A DNA stretch of 64,000 nt, from the NCBI GenBank assembly GCA_036971715.1, contig JAVHJL010000006.1, positions 682,001 through 746,000 on the forward strand, read 5' to 3'. Shown here piece after piece: positions 44,440-57,188 of this stretch (position 1 is the stretch's first letter; each line of letters starts with the position of its first letter). The stretch is from Arthrobotrys musiformis (taxonomy: Eukaryota; Ascomycota; Orbiliomycetes; Orbiliales; Orbiliaceae). Both the position numbers and the translations under genes were made by a program. The notes under the pieces were generated by a model, which saw nothing but the letters and a program-made list of their open reading frames with translations, had not been told where the DNA came from and searched no databases.

Positions 44440-45831
44440 CCATGTTTTTTCCTTGATCGTATAGGCTTTGTTCCTATGCTTCGAAGAAGATTCTTGTGAT
44501 GACATGTGATGAAGCTTCTGAGACGTAACCAAATGAATGTGACTCTTATACTTGCAGAACCAGGACGTCTGAGGCCCTCGTAATGCCACTCCTGAGAAAA
44601 GAGCGATCCTTAGACTACGAACTCATGACCGTGTTCTGGTCCACCCTCGCTGTAGTTCACGAAATCGACGCGTCGAGCACACTTTGGACACTTAGCTTAG
44701 TCGATGAAAAGCCATCCATCATTACAGCGATTCCCCATTCCCTCATCATATCAGCTTCCCGCACTACACTTGATCGCCTGATGCTCAGATCGTTTACGAG
44801 CTGATAAAGCCATCCAGCGATCTCGCGCTTCCCCGTCGAAGCTTCCCGACCTCGAATCGTCATTTTTCATCGACATGTGTTGCCTTCATTTTGACGCGTC
44901 GCATTGTTGGGAAACGAAAGCAGCTGACCGAAGGGCAATGCGAAGGAACGGCGACGCGAAGAGGCTCGACAAACACATCCCGTAGCCAAAAACGCCTACA
45001 TACACTGCAATACCAAAGGGAAGGTCCCCTCCCGGAGGCGAGGTCCTCTCGTGAACCACCATCACCACTAAATACAGTTCGAGTCCGGAGCAAAAGCTGT
45101 CAGGAAATCAGGAACAAACAGGTCAGATTGTTAGAGAAGCCTCAAGAATGGATTGAGGCTCCGGCACCAAGTCCACTGACTGGCCGCTCCTCCAAGGCAG
45201 TTCGGCCGATTGCACATGGCAGCTAGTATCCCAACCTAAGGCACACCGCCATGGCTAATTGGAGTAGCAGCCGTTTAGTGAACTCCCACTTTGCAATGGG
45301 GACACCACATTTCCCCCAGGTCACGCGAATCCTTTCGTTTCTAGTTCCGCTTCCGCTGGCTTAGAACATTCTTCTTTTAAGAATTAGTCTGGGGGTCACT
45401 TTAAGAATATAGAAGCTTGGAGCTCTAGCCGTACTAGCTGGGATTCGTACCCTAGTTGTAGTTCACCGTGCAGCTTGTAGTCTAGTCTCGATATATACCT
45501 ACCTGACAGAGTTCTAAACCCGACAGCGCTTAGGGATATGGTAAAAAACTACTGCAAGCTGAATGTGATAACTTGATGTCGTCCTGTGTGTACCCACCAG
45601 ATGAAGCTTTGAATTCAGAAATCTTTGGCGAGGAGATAAATATTCTCGATAAAATTGGTTTTTGGTTGCTGGCTCGTGCCTAACGGTCCGCGGTACGTGT
45701 ATGTACAGAGGACGAAGTAGATTGCGCCACGCCAAGACCGAGCGCGGGCTTTGAGTGTTATTCGGCGGAGAACATCAGACCGCTACTAAACCCGGTTGAC
45801 GTCGCGCGACCTTGCAAACCGATATCGCGCG
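44440..45831. other. Intergenic, doubtful frames only
   Basis: A + strand frame at 44891-45226 is rich in R, S and P. A minus-strand stretch near 44605-44700 reads CPKCARRVDFVNYSEGG. Neither could be extended into a gene model. Confidence 0.45.
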
Positions 45832-46504
45832 ATGTCTGCCGCCCTGGCGCAGCAAGAGTCAGAGCCTCCCGCCGGGCCATCAAGAGCCCAGCGGCCACCA
45901 CCTATTCCAAAACCGAAAACGTTCAAACACGGCCTTTCGCAATCTGTAGTGCAGGAAGCGTTCGAAGTGGATTATTATTTATTCAAAACCGATAACTGGA
46001 GGCATTTCAAAATAGCGGCGGTTGTAAAGGTTCTCAGGGTAAATAATATAGCTCAAGTTTATGACTTATTTCTTACTACTAACGTCGGTATGCACGAGTA
46101 GCTAATTCAGACATACGTAGAGCTGCTGCGAGGGCCCGATTCTAGAACACAAATCAGAATTTGAACCTATCGTAAAAGGATTCAAACACCAAAGTGAACA
46201 CCTGAAAAACAAAATATATGACGAATTCATTAACAATCTTCATTCTGGTAATATTAGCCCGAAGTTTCGGGAATTGCTATTCGATATGCTTGAATCAACG
46301 AGCGAAGATAGATGGCTGTTTATATGGCTTGCAGGGTTGATAATGAGAGGGTGGCGGAGACTTCCAAATTGGTCAGAAGGTCTTGCATCATATTCCCCTT
46401 CATCGGCTCAGTTAGCGAGACGGAACGGAATTACGAAATCAACGAATCCGCTGCCGGCACGAGATAAAGGAAAGAATCCCCTTGACATTAATGAACGTAG
46501 GTAG
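45832..46504 (+). CDS. Hypothetical small protein, two exons
   Basis: Not recognised. Exon 1 is 45832-46038 and exon 2 is 46121-46504. The 82-bp intron has a GTAAAT donor, a TACTAACG branch and an ACGTAG acceptor; phase 0, 196 residues. The N-terminus is Pro/Ala/Gln-rich (PPAGPSRAQRPPPIPKPK). A helical middle follows (SQSVVQEAFEVDYYLFKTD; FEPIVKGFKHQSEHLKNKIYDEF), then a Trp-rich stretch (DRWLFIWLAGLIMRGWRRL) and a basic C-terminus. The donor is weak and the exon is AT-rich, so the model is tentative. Confidence 0.45.
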
Positions 46505-48436
46505 AGCTTGTATGCATTCCAACGCATGAGCGTAGACATGGCTGGCCCGATTGGCAAGTTCTCAATTGAATCCTTGCCTTCAACAACAATAAATTGTGAC
46601 AGAAACTCCTTTGATTGGATGTAACCGATCTGATTTTTGCTTATATTCGACGGATAGCGCCAGCATGGTTGGCAACTTGTCGGGGGCTGGAATTTCATAT
46701 CACTTTCCTTCCTACAATAAATGATATGCCATATAGGGTGAATTAACGTCGAATCTAGGCGCTGGAGGCAGCGGGAATGAATTAGGCATTGAGGTCCTTA
46801 GCATGTACACGCAAGTAAAGAGGCCGGGCATCTCAACAGTCAACTTGATTTTTCATATCTTTTGAGATGCACTTTAATTATAAGTGTTCGTATAAAACGA
46901 ATCTCAAGTGGGTTTGGCGCATGGCCATCAAATATTTAGGTCAGGATAGCTTTCTGATTAATAGAGGGTCGTAGCATGTGCACGTGGTTGGTACCCGGCT
47001 AGTTGGAGCTCTCGGCCTCGACAGTATGCATATTTGTAGCTTCCAGCTTGTGTGTACTCAAGGCTCTGCCATTTCTACATAGAAATCTGGAGGCATATTA
47101 AAGCGGCGGCTGCCACATGTATACAACCTCGGTGGTATGTTTTGAGATCTTACGGCCAGCATACGTAGGATCGCCGTACAAGCAACGATTCTCGCGATCG
47201 TCGACGTCTATCTAGAAATCCCCTATATTTTCTATATCTCTATAAAATATAAAACGAGACCAGGGTGGACTGGGTATGAAACAAAACTAAAATTTAAAAC
47301 GTCTCTATTATTCCCGAACTCGCAAAAAAATAAAGGATAAATCAAACTTGTAAAACTATATAAAGGGGGTCTACCCGCCAGCTAGTCTTGTTCTTTTTCT
47401 TCCTCATACACTTGACACCCCCCCGGAATCATGCACATGATTTCCTCTCGGACATCCACGGCTTTGGGGCTCGAAGTCCACGAATAGACTTCCGACAACG
47501 CGTCTATATTTGCAAAGCAAAATGCTCGAGTACAACAATTTCCTACAGGATCATAGTGAGTTTTCCCGCCGGGGTTTCTCACTTAGCAGCCAGCTGAGCC
47601 ACCAGGGCTGTCGCCAATGATGGCTAAAACACTGTCGTCATGACGTGCTCCGTGACGATATTTTCTTCGCGCGGGAGTAAATGAGGAGACAACATTGCTC
47701 TTTGCGTAGTCTGAGGCCTTTGTGCTAACCAAAAAAAAATATATCTTAGGAGCCTGCTATCATTATCCGAGCACTCGACTAGGATCTGAAGCTTAACCAT
47801 GATCGTATTGGTTCTTGTAGCCGCGGGTTCAAGAACATCCCTCGAATACCTTAAAACTAGAACATTATTTTTGTCGAAACAATTGTATAAGTTTACTAAT
47901 AACGCTTAGAAAACCGGAAGCAACATGGATATAAGTATTCTAAACTCATTTCATTTCTCTTTTCCTTTATTTTTTTTTTTTTTCGTTAAGGTATAAGCCT
48001 GTCGCTACAAACTTGATTTTGTAGTTAGCACTATATACTATTACTACTTCTATAATATCGAATACTAAACAACGCTTGATATCTGCCGTGATAAATCAAC
48101 TACGTCTATGAACCTATAAAACCACTAATGAAGCGCGGGTATATGCGCTAAGATGTGTCGTATTGTGGGCGTCGAGGTATTGAGCCTCGGGGCCAGCGGC
48201 ACCATCAGGTGGGCTAAAGAAATGTTCACGGCGGCGCAATTTGAATAACCAATCGCAACCGCTGGCCCTCTTGCCAACGAACGCAACGCTGAAAGATCAA
48301 AACAAACAATATAATCAACAAGAAGCGACCAAATTTGGTATTGCGAGAAAGCGACGCCGTTATTACATTGAATTCGTCTGGTTCTAATCTAATATAAAGG
48401 ATATAAAAACATACGCGGCTCGTTCTGTAAGTCACC
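46505..48436. other. Gene-poor stretch
   Basis: AT-rich, no protein-like frame. A partial double copy of the dispersed 16-mer lies at 47252-47283 and a T run at about 47970-47984. Confidence 0.55.
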
Positions 48437-50237
48437 CTAATCAACATAATACCCTATCCGGTGGAATTCTCGGTACTGCGACACCACCGCCTCCAACCAG
48501 AGATCCAACGCCGTTATCACCTCGACCTTCTGTCCAGCTGCTAGCTTCTCCGCAAAAACATCAATGAGCCTTATTTTGAGACCCTTGAATTCTTCGACGA
48601 AATCGCTGGTGGCATTTGTCACAAACCGCTCTGCGCTCCGCGCAGATTCCAGCGGCTGCCTCATCGAAGCTGTGAACTGGGTTACACATTCTTCCAAAAA
48701 TCGCATGTCGTGAAGACCTTCCCGCTTATCCTCAATTGCGGTAGAATGAATTTGAACGGCATTCTGCAAGGATTCTCGGAGATTGTCTTGTAGCATTGCA
48801 TAGTACCGTCCCCCGAGCCCCAAGGCTTGCTCTTCTGGCTTGGCCGCTTGCTCTGGGATATCGCCCGCCGCCTGTCTGATCACCAACTTGGCGAATTCTG
48901 TCATGAAATTGGCCTTGGTTCCGAGCTCATGACCATCGATTCCCTTTCGTATGTATGTGTTTGTGGCCATTGCTCTACATCTTTTCATAAGACCTCCAAA
49001 AAGGAGGGCTGAACATTCCCCTGAAATTTTTTTCGCCTGGGTACCGTATGGGCCGCTCCCAGCGCTCGGGCGGCTGTTGGGATTTTTTCGGAGCAACTAG
49101 ACCATTAAATTGGGAGGGCCCTTCTTGACCTCACAAATAATATTCTCTAGAGTGGAAACAGCCATGCCTTTTAGGTCAACTGGGTCAACAGAATTCCCAG
49201 GCTGCAGAAACCAGCGTAATAGCTGCTGGTTCTTTTCTTCCATTCTCAACGTCAAGGATTTCAGCTCCGAAAAGGGACATCTCGCAAAACCTTCCCACCA
49301 CTCTTGAGACATAATACCGTCCACTGTAAACTTTCGGGTCCGTGGAGGCGGGGCGATAAAGATAGTAGGGTGTAAAAGGTAGCCATGGATGCTGAAACTG
49401 GTAACATATTTGAGCTTTTGGAGCGTTTCCCGGACACAGTCCACCGAACTAGAGTTCGGGTACGAGTAGTGCATTACCCGTGTGATAATATCCCTTTGCA
49501 CGGCCCACCCAAAGTGCTTCAGATTGGTGGTTTGGTCTAGTATTTGCGCCAAGTCCTCAGCGGTACCCTTTATCCATAGCGCGTACTGCATCCCGCTTTC
49601 GCGGTCCGCGAGTGTTGGCATAGGACATTGGATCGCGAGATGGGTAACTTTGGGCAGATCGATGAGTTTTGCTAGTTGAATTGCTGAAACTAGTTTGATG
49701 CTGAAATCCACATGAGATCTTGACTCGGAATACCTCTTGAGTCGGAGAAGCGAGCCATCCGCCTCTTGTTTTGTTCTAGGATCTATTTCGAAAGTTTTAG
49801 CCTCGCCTCCCCGGTATTGTGGGATGAAGCATAATGCAGCGGATTTTATTTTACTTACCAATATCCAAAGAATCTACGATGAGTTCCACACAATTGGGCC
49901 TTACTTTCTCCCCTTCCAGTAACCACAGCAGAGCAGTTGCGTCCTCAAACGTCGAGTTCAAGTGGCGTCCAACATTAAGGAATTTGGTGTACTGAAGCCA
50001 GGAAGCATCTGCCCAGTACCTCTTGATAACGTAGCATAAGCTCCACGCGCACTCAGTGCCCGGCTTTCGGAATGGACTGTCGCGGGTGACTTCTAAGTTT
50101 CTCCAAACGAAGCGAATGCACGCCGGGTAGAGGGATTTGCACGTTAGTGCTAACACCCAGACATCGGGTTTCCAGAGGTATTCGAAGATGTGGTCGAGGA
50201 TTTCGGGCGTAGCGGTGAGGGTGATGATTGATGCCAT
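48437..50237 (-). CDS. F-box protein
   Basis: Exon 1 is 50237-49859 and exon 2 starts at 49782; the 76-bp intron (GTAAGT...AAATAG) is in phase. The N-terminus has an F-box (about 10-50: PEILDHIFEYLWKPDVWVLALTCKSL, VWRNL), which binds Skp1 in SCF ubiquitin ligases. The following region has weak leucine-rich strands (PKVTHLAIQCP, LKHFGW, LKSLTLRM). The frame meets TAG at 49097-49099, but the same frame stays open for another 219 codons to 48437. A second intron 49134-49021 (GTGAGG...TTTCAG) removes the stop in phase and would give 536 residues, a usual size for fungal F-box proteins. Otherwise the product is 354 residues, followed by a separate frame whose first strong ATG (MATNTYIRKG) is near 48972. 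I prefer the spliced model, moderately. Confidence 0.7.
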
Positions 50238-50941
50238 TTTTACTTATAGTAATCCATTTACGAGGGAAGTTTTAGCGAATATTATGTGAAGAAGTGTATC
50301 CAGAAAGAAGGAGGAAATGGCGGGACTGAATTAAGGAGGAACCGAAGTTTGGAGAACCTTCAGGCGATGAGGGATTGCTCGATTGGCATACTTCCCTCTG
50401 GACGCGCGCGCCAACGAGTCACACGTTCTCCGAGACGATTTCGGGCTGCTTGGTTATCGATATACGAAATTATAGCTTCGAATTCGTTCAATGCTTCGTT
50501 GTTATTAGTTTGAAACTGAAGCCGTTCCCTTTGCAAGCTCTACTGCCTCAAATACCTGAAATATTAGAATTCAAATGCATTGATGCATATGTCGACGTTT
50601 GCAAGGCTGCAGGATTCGAAGACAACGAGGTAGCGGGGATACCAAAGTGCAACACGATACAACACGCGGAGATTCGGAATTTCGGGCTAGCTACCATATG
50701 ATATGTTGCCTGCATCGCTAGCAGGCATTTTTAATGGGAATTTCAAATGACAAAGAGAAAGAAAGAAGAAGCCCGTAATTTTTATCTAGCAAATCGCGCA
50801 AAGTCGCATTGCCCTATAGTGCTCCCCATGATTGCTGCTTGAGTGCATAAGCTACTCACTTGAATCGGGGAAATGTGAACTCGTGACCGCTAAATAACAT
50901 CAAAGATGTGCCAAGAATACGCTAAGCAAATTGAATATTTG
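50238..50941. other. Intergenic, no gene seen
   Basis: Lies between two minus-strand genes. Short frames only, without protein-like content. Confidence 0.6.
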
Positions 50942-52611
50942 CTAAATGAGTGGAGCTAACTCCCGCTCCAACATCCCAGGTAACCAAACCGAAACTTTGT
51001 AAGTATACAACCTGTCGAGAAACCTGAGGATGGCATACAGGCCAGTTGGAGTCCGACTGTCTCCAATACTAAACGGACCTAATACTCTACGAGAATCCTC
51101 TGCGCCTACGGGATTCCTCGGATCGATGAATATGACACTAAACGACCACATAAAAGAAACGATTTGTAGAGCGAATACGTGGTCGATCCTACTGTTTTGG
51201 TTAATAGCCTCATCACCGGACCCGACAGGCCTATTGACCGTAGGATAAGTGATCTGCGACGGTGACTCGATGGGTAGGGCTTGCGCTTCATGATCAATTC
51301 TCGAATCCACAAAGCCCGGTAGCCCGAAACGACGCCAGGCCTCAAGCATAGCGCTTCCGCACAAAGTCGATTGAAATTCTGCCCCTACATTGCTACCATC
51401 TTGTGATTTACACTCAACGGTGACAAAGGGTGATTCCGCAGTTGCGGCAAAGGGTGTGGGGTATCCGCCGAACCTCTGGGAAAGTGTGTTGGCGATATCC
51501 TGAAGTTCATCGGTTTCGAAGTCGAAATGTACAGTGAGATCGGCGCGTGCTGTGAGAATCTCTTCTGTTACTGAGGCTTGTGACCTCGAGGTTTTCGCCT
51601 TTTTCGTTGGTGATTTAGAACGGATGCTTGATGAAACGTTCCTAACCACTGGAAACATCGTCCGATCGACGTCCACGGATGTCCCAAGGATATAGCAAAT
51701 TAGCCTTTATTCTAGAATTCTTCCTCCTTGTTCCGGGAAGGTCTTACACAGTGTCTGCAGATACTGGATGGAATTCTTCTCCGGGGCCTGCCACAAACTG
51801 CAGGATTTGTACTGCTGTGGAAACCCAACTCATCTCTTCGTTCATTTTAGAATGCATTTTCTCAGCAATAATCGTTGTTTCTATCACAAAGTCGGCCTCC
51901 TTGGTATGTCGACGGGGATTTTTGCAGTCTGGCTTAGGATTATTCCACTTGGGCCAGGGTTCGTATGGCCAGTGTTCGCGAATCATTTGCTGTGGGCAAT
52001 GTCAGTTCAGTTCGATTACTCTCAAGGCGGCGAATCCATACCTCTACGCAACCACACACCATCTCATCCAAGCACGGTGCTCCACGGAGATAGCTAACCA
52101 AGCGCTGAAGACTTGCGGGAACCCAATTTTCCGGATTTTGTTTTGTACTCAATCCACCCCGCCCCGATGCACTCAAGAAATAAAATTTTGGGTAGCTTTG
52201 CTTCAGCATCACACTCTTGTGAGGCGTCGACCCAGCAACGGACACTACATTTTTTGAAGGGCTGGATGATCGTGAAAGAGGCGCGACATCAGTTTGAGAA
52301 ATGCTGTCGGCGGGGTACAATGGCTCCCTTTCAAACCCGCTTAGTGTAAGTGGGGCAGGATGTAGCGGTTGGTTCGCCTGTCGCATGCTCTTAGCCGCTA
52401 GAAGTAAATCGTCATCGCCGTCTGCCATTGCAACGTCAGATCGTTTTCGTTTCCGCGAGCGCTCAAAGGGGGTTTCTCCGTTTTCTGGGGAAGAAGCCCT
52501 TTTCAAGGTCTGGTGCACGTGTCGGCAGGATTCGGATGGGTTGGTACCTGTTACCCCGCCCATCCACTCGATTACCTGCGAGGTATCCATTGTTTGCTGC
52601 TCGAGTGGCAT
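50942..52611 (-). CDS. PD-(D/E)XK nuclease-like protein
   Basis: Three exons: 52611-52042, 51989-51748 and 51641-50942; 503 residues. Intron 1 (52 bp) is GTATGG...CCCACAG; intron 2 (106 bp) is GTAAGA...GGTTAG. Both keep phase. The N-terminus has a short helix (SQVIEWMGG) and a Ser/Lys/Arg-rich, nuclear-type linker (RKRKRSD). The C-terminal half fits the fungal PD-(D/E)XK nuclease-like family: an acidic helix before the core (MNEEMSWVSTAVQILQF), a KADF-like aspartate in RADLTVHFDF (near 303), and an E-x-K in FVTVECKSQ (near 348) followed by the GAEFQ helix. An aspartate and E-x-K would be the metal site. Members of this family are numerous in filamentous ascomycetes and poorly characterised. 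The second splice acceptor (GTTAG) is the weakest point. Confidence 0.65.
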
Positions 52612-53169
52612 GCATGCTCGTATGCGAGTAGATGCATCGACTTAGCTTGGCCGCCACTGACAGGGCAGACCGCGACGAATCTCGTGTCTCCTGGATTTCC
52701 TGGGCTGTTGTCGCTGTTCGAAAACAAACAAAGGTATGCCAAGACAACACACCAAATAACACACGTGCAGCCCCACGAACCTGCCATGGCATAACCAAGG
52801 GCTCGCTGCCTGTCGCACTTGCGTACGAAAAATCGATAACTAGAGTGAATTAAGCTTAGACAATAAGAAATCGGCTGCGAGTGATTCAAAGGAAGTTATC
52901 TAGCTAAATTTTAATTCTACAAAGATTATCACCTGGGATAAAGATTGATGGCAGAGACGACCCTCCGAACAAGTCAACCAAAGAGCGCGGACAATACATG
53001 GGCGAAAGGTATAATGTACGTTTACGACTATTCTGTATCTAGCTCGGTCGGATGATAGATTATATTAGATTACAAGACCGCGAAACGAAGCTCCCCCAAA
53101 AACTTGGCCAGCTGATTAAGATAACATGAAACCCTTCATTAAAAAGCACTTATACCCTTTCACACATAA
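52612..53169. other. Intergenic, no gene seen
   Basis: Short overlapping frames on both strands up to 52900 are shadows of composition. Nothing is supported. Confidence 0.55.
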
Positions 53170-54284
53170 CTACCCAATCTTGCTATCACTTTGGATGCCG
53201 CCCATACCACCATCTTGGGCCTCCCCACCGTATTTATAGGTGTCTACGACCTCTGGTACCGTAGCCCTCCCTCTTCGACGACCGAACATATATACAGCGT
53301 AGATGATGGCTGAAAGGACAGGAATAGTAACACCCACAGCTATCCCAGCTATGGCACCAGTTGACAATCCTTTCTTTCTTACGCTTCCATCAGGAGGTTG
53401 GGAATCATCGCCGACACCGGGGCCGCTAGACTTTAGAGACCCGGAAGATGTCGGTTCTAAGGGGGTTGATTTAGTCTCTGGAGAAGACCCAGTCTCTGAG
53501 GGAACCTCTCCGCTGCCTCCGGTTCTAACTACGGCCGAAGTCGAGCTTGGAGGTGCTATACTACTCGTCTCTGCAGGCGTGGATTCCGGGGATCCCGCCT
53601 CGGTAACGACGACGACCGCGCTCGCTTGATACCAGGACTCGAAGGTCTCTTGGCCCGTTATACGCTTAATTACGGAAGCGTCGCATAGAAAGCCTAAGCC
53701 CGGGGTATAGTCGTACTTTGTAACGGGGTCGACAACACTAGTAAGATATCAAAGTACTATCAGCAAGTGTACCGTTATTATACACTCAAGCGACGGCCAG
53801 AACGGTGGTTTATCGGCTTCTAGAAACCAGTCTCATAACAAAAGTCTTCTGAACCTCTCGAATTGGTGAGTAACAGGAAATCATACCTTGGACAACAGAC
53901 AGCACCCCGTTTCTCAGATAATTCGTATGTGAGCCCGATATACCGCCGTCCCGAGAACGTTAACGTCGAATGCTGTGTATAGCCAGGAGGGCACCCGCTT
54001 GCCGGGCTATAAAATCCTCGGAGGCCATAATTTTGGGGACAGCAGCTTGTCCGACTGAGGAAGTGACATCCCTGTTGGAAGAGGGTCGAGTAAATGGTGC
54101 GGGTGTCACCGAATTGTATAAGACCGGTAGATCGCACGGAAAATGAGGAGCAATCTGGCGGCGGGTTGGAAGGGTGAAGGGTACCTAGCTCAGCTAGTGT
54201 CTCTGTGATTTGCGGAGTCGCAATGGATGAAAGAAACACCACGACGAACGAGAAAATTATGGGATGGAAAACAACACCGCGCAT
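53170..54284 (-). CDS. Cys-rich single-pass membrane protein
   Basis: The ATG at 54284 opens a signal peptide (MRGVVFHPIIFSFVVVFLSS). The ectodomain has CCPQNYGLRGFYSP, CPPGYT and GAVCCPRYDF, a pattern of paired cysteines known from a large set of Pezizomycotina surface proteins. The second part reads RITGQETFESWYQASAVVVV, then a Ser/Thr/Pro stalk, one membrane span (GAIAGIAVGVTIPVLSAIIY), a basic GRRRGR and a short tail ending at 53170. A splice from 53828 to 53693 (GTTTCT...GCTTAG, 134 bp) joins the two frames in phase to 326 residues. The donor is weak, and TTACTAG at 53738 is an alternative acceptor that does not keep phase with it. The layout is that of the gene at 3409-4499, but the ectodomains differ. 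Confidence 0.7.
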
Positions 54285-54804
54285 TGTTGTAATTTGATAA
54301 ACCTCCAAGATACAATAAATGGAGCAGCTCAATGCCTCAGGCGTATCAAATGGTCGCAGAATATTCTATTAAACGTAAAAAAGTAATGGAATTTATTGAA
54401 ACTCATGAGTAAAAGAGGCGATGATATATATCACAGGGTCGTGGAGTACCATCTCGATACCCACGAGCTCACAACGCGAGCGCGAGGCTCGCAAGATTTA
54501 GCTTCAGAATGGAGCAGCCGCTTGGCGTTACATAGTGTTACACATGCAAGGATTTAGGAGCCCCTTGATTGGCTCCGGGTATAAATGTGATAACGTAATG
54601 GCCCGAAAGGGTCACCTCGACGACAAAACATCAGTGCACAATTACAATATATGCAATAGGGACCTAAGTTTGCTCATATGTTTCGTATCCTCCTTATCTT
54701 GTACTATTTTTTGAAATTTTGACTCTTAACTTCTTGGGTTTAGATAATCACTTAGATTCCTTACCCATTTACTCACGAAGCAAGGCCGAATACTAGGATC
54801 CAGT

Positions 54805-55369
54805 TTACCAGCCGTCCGTGCATATTATCTCCAGGGCAGCCCAGTCTGTACAACCACGCAGCTGCAGCGCCGCCCAGAATGTGACAGCAAAATTCAATTG
54901 GGTATGATCAGCCAAAGAACGTTCGGAACAAACCTTCAGTATGTATGCCAACAAAGGCGGGTCTTCGCCAAGATTCTGCCTAGGACTATGCATATGATGT
55001 TGCCTAATGTACGCTTCCAACATTCGACCTTCCCAGCACGTCGCGTACAAGAAGATTAGGAATGTGTCTTTTAAAATTTGCGCGACCGGTGCTGCTTTTG
55101 AAATTAGTTTGATATCTCACTTGCTATGAAGCCAAGCATACTTAATTGCTTTGAATATCAAGACGGTCAGTGGCGGTGGCCAGGTTGGGAACATTGGGGC
55201 TCCATTCTTGAGCGTAAGGCTAGCCTGACGGACCGGTTAACGGATTACCCGTTCGAAGTAGTTATCGGTGGCTTAGTTTTGACCTCAAATACTCGCCACC
55301 TGCCACATTCTTCTCAGAATTTTCCGTGGTTCGATTTTTCAAATAAGTTCCGGACAGCGCCTCAGCCAT
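54805..55369 (-). pseudogene. Possible broken gene or terminal exons
   Basis: Protein-like stretches occur in order on the minus strand: MAEALSGTYLKNRTTENSEK (55369-55284), LTLKNGAPMFPTWPPPLTVL (55219-55121) and PVAQILKDTFLIFLYATCWE to WAALEII (55091-54805). A 64-bp intron (55283-55220) joins the first two in phase. The next intron (GTGAGA at 55120; GCAG at 55092) has good signals but leaves a one-base frame mismatch. Either the gene is decayed or my exon borders are wrong. The frame also stays open upstream of the ATG to a stop, so this may be the 3' part of a longer gene. The family is unknown. Confidence 0.35.
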
Positions 55370-57188
55370 CGCGAGGAAGAGATTAGGAGACATAGGCTCG
55401 AACTTTCGTTAGAGCCGCAGAGGAAATACGGGCGCTGGGTCCCCTTAATGGTTCTAAATAGCCTCTACGTACGTGGATCGCTCTTGCTTGAAGTCTTCTG
55501 TCGTGTCAAAGCTAACGTTCGCTCTAGCTCTGCTTGTGTAACGTTAGAACCTAGCCTGGACCTCAATTGCAAGGCCCACTTCGCTTTACAGCTTGGTGTA
55601 GTCACATGTATATATACTATAGGATACTACCCGGGTACCTAGGATGATGCATCTCAATGATTTGAAATATCACATTATGCAATGATGACAGACTCATGTC
55701 AGTTTCGGCTGGACGCGCATTATCTACATGTGGGTAGGTCTATTGTCTTCTACATGTACAATTCACCCCACCCAGAACTTTGATGCACCCGCCTGGCTTT
55801 GTCAAAATCAATACTACGCTCTCCTTGGACCTCATGAATTCTGCTAGCAGATACGTGATACGTGATTGGATCAGGCCGTTTTTCGATTTTTCCACCAACA
55901 GTAACTTATGCGCTTTTTCCCCGTCAAGACGCATTATTCTGTTGATCGCAGCTGTGCACCAACAATAAAAAAAGTACCACATAGAAGGAAGGCAGTTGAC
56001 TCATAAGCCTGCGGAGGCTTTCGCTTCCTTTCATCTATGCTTCGGTGCATTGGATAACCAATTATTAGGTACTGCTGGTATACGCAGGGCCGGCAACGTA
56101 TATTTTGTTAGGCAGCGTTCGTAAACGATCACCAAGCTCTCCCAATCTCCTCTTTCGCCCCGGGCTTAATCACGTACTGAAATGAAATACACACCAGCCA
56201 GACAATGGTATATCCATGTGTCATATTGATACATTTTCGAATGAAAATTAATTTGTGGGGGAACTTATATATTATAATCTCTATCTGGGGTTATTTGTAG
56301 ATATCAGTCATCAGCACTCTACAATTTCGTCAGGCCCCGTAACCGATCCCGCATGAACAAGAGAACTCTCGCCCATGGCGCGCAACCTCGTATGATTTTT
56401 TAAGTCTGTGCCGTAACTAGACCACCAGGGTGGACGTTTTAAGTCTTCGATAAGAGTTTCTACTACGTTTGGGGTCTGGTTCGAGGCAACTACGTATGAT
56501 AAATTACTAATCCTTATGTCGCAAAAATAGCATGAATTCAAAATCATAGACCGCTAGGCGGTCTTCAAGTCGAGGTCAACCGACCTAAAAGATGTACATG
56601 GGGCGCACATGCGGAGCTTCAAAAAAAAAAACTAAGTGAATCCCGTAAGGGAATGTGAGACCTAGGGAATCCCCTGTGATAAAAAAATAGAAGGGGATTG
56701 AAGAAGAAGGTTGAAAAAGGTTGCAATTGCGCAAGAAAAACTGAAAGAAAACGATTTGAAAAAAACAACATATAAGAGACAAGTGGAAGGTGTAACGAAG
56801 AAGCGGGGAGAAAAGAAGCATTTTAATGTCAGGTGACTTAGAGAAAGACCTGTTAACAAGCGAAATTATTTTTCGAATGTTAGATAAAGAAAGCGAAAGT
56901 ATAGCGAAATGTTAGAAAGCAAAAAGGCAAAAAAGGCGATAAGCAACAGGTTAGCATCACGAGAAAGGAAGACTAAACCTAAGCAAGATAAAGAAAAGGA
57001 ATAGAAGAGAGTAGTTTGGACTCTAAGGGAGAGGGATCAAGGTAGCCGGATAAGAAAAGAATGAGCTTGCATGATCAAAGCCAGCTCTATGGGAATCAGA
57101 AAGAGTGAACTATAATATTCACCCTTTATTCAGAAGAGGTTGAAATTGGTCGATGTCATGGTGGCAATTCATAGATTCATTGGTGGCG
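55370..57188. other. Gene-poor stretch with purine-rich tract
   Basis: No gene is seen. From about 56615 to 57080 the + strand is strongly A/G-rich (many GAAAG, AAAGAA words), ending some 100 bases before the next gene's stop. A 10-bp A run lies at about 56623-56632. Confidence 0.55.

Noticed and set aside
44583..45226. Protein gene downstream of U1 copy 1
   Set aside because: Plus and minus frames each show short protein-like pieces, but none can be linked by splice sites into a start-to-stop model.
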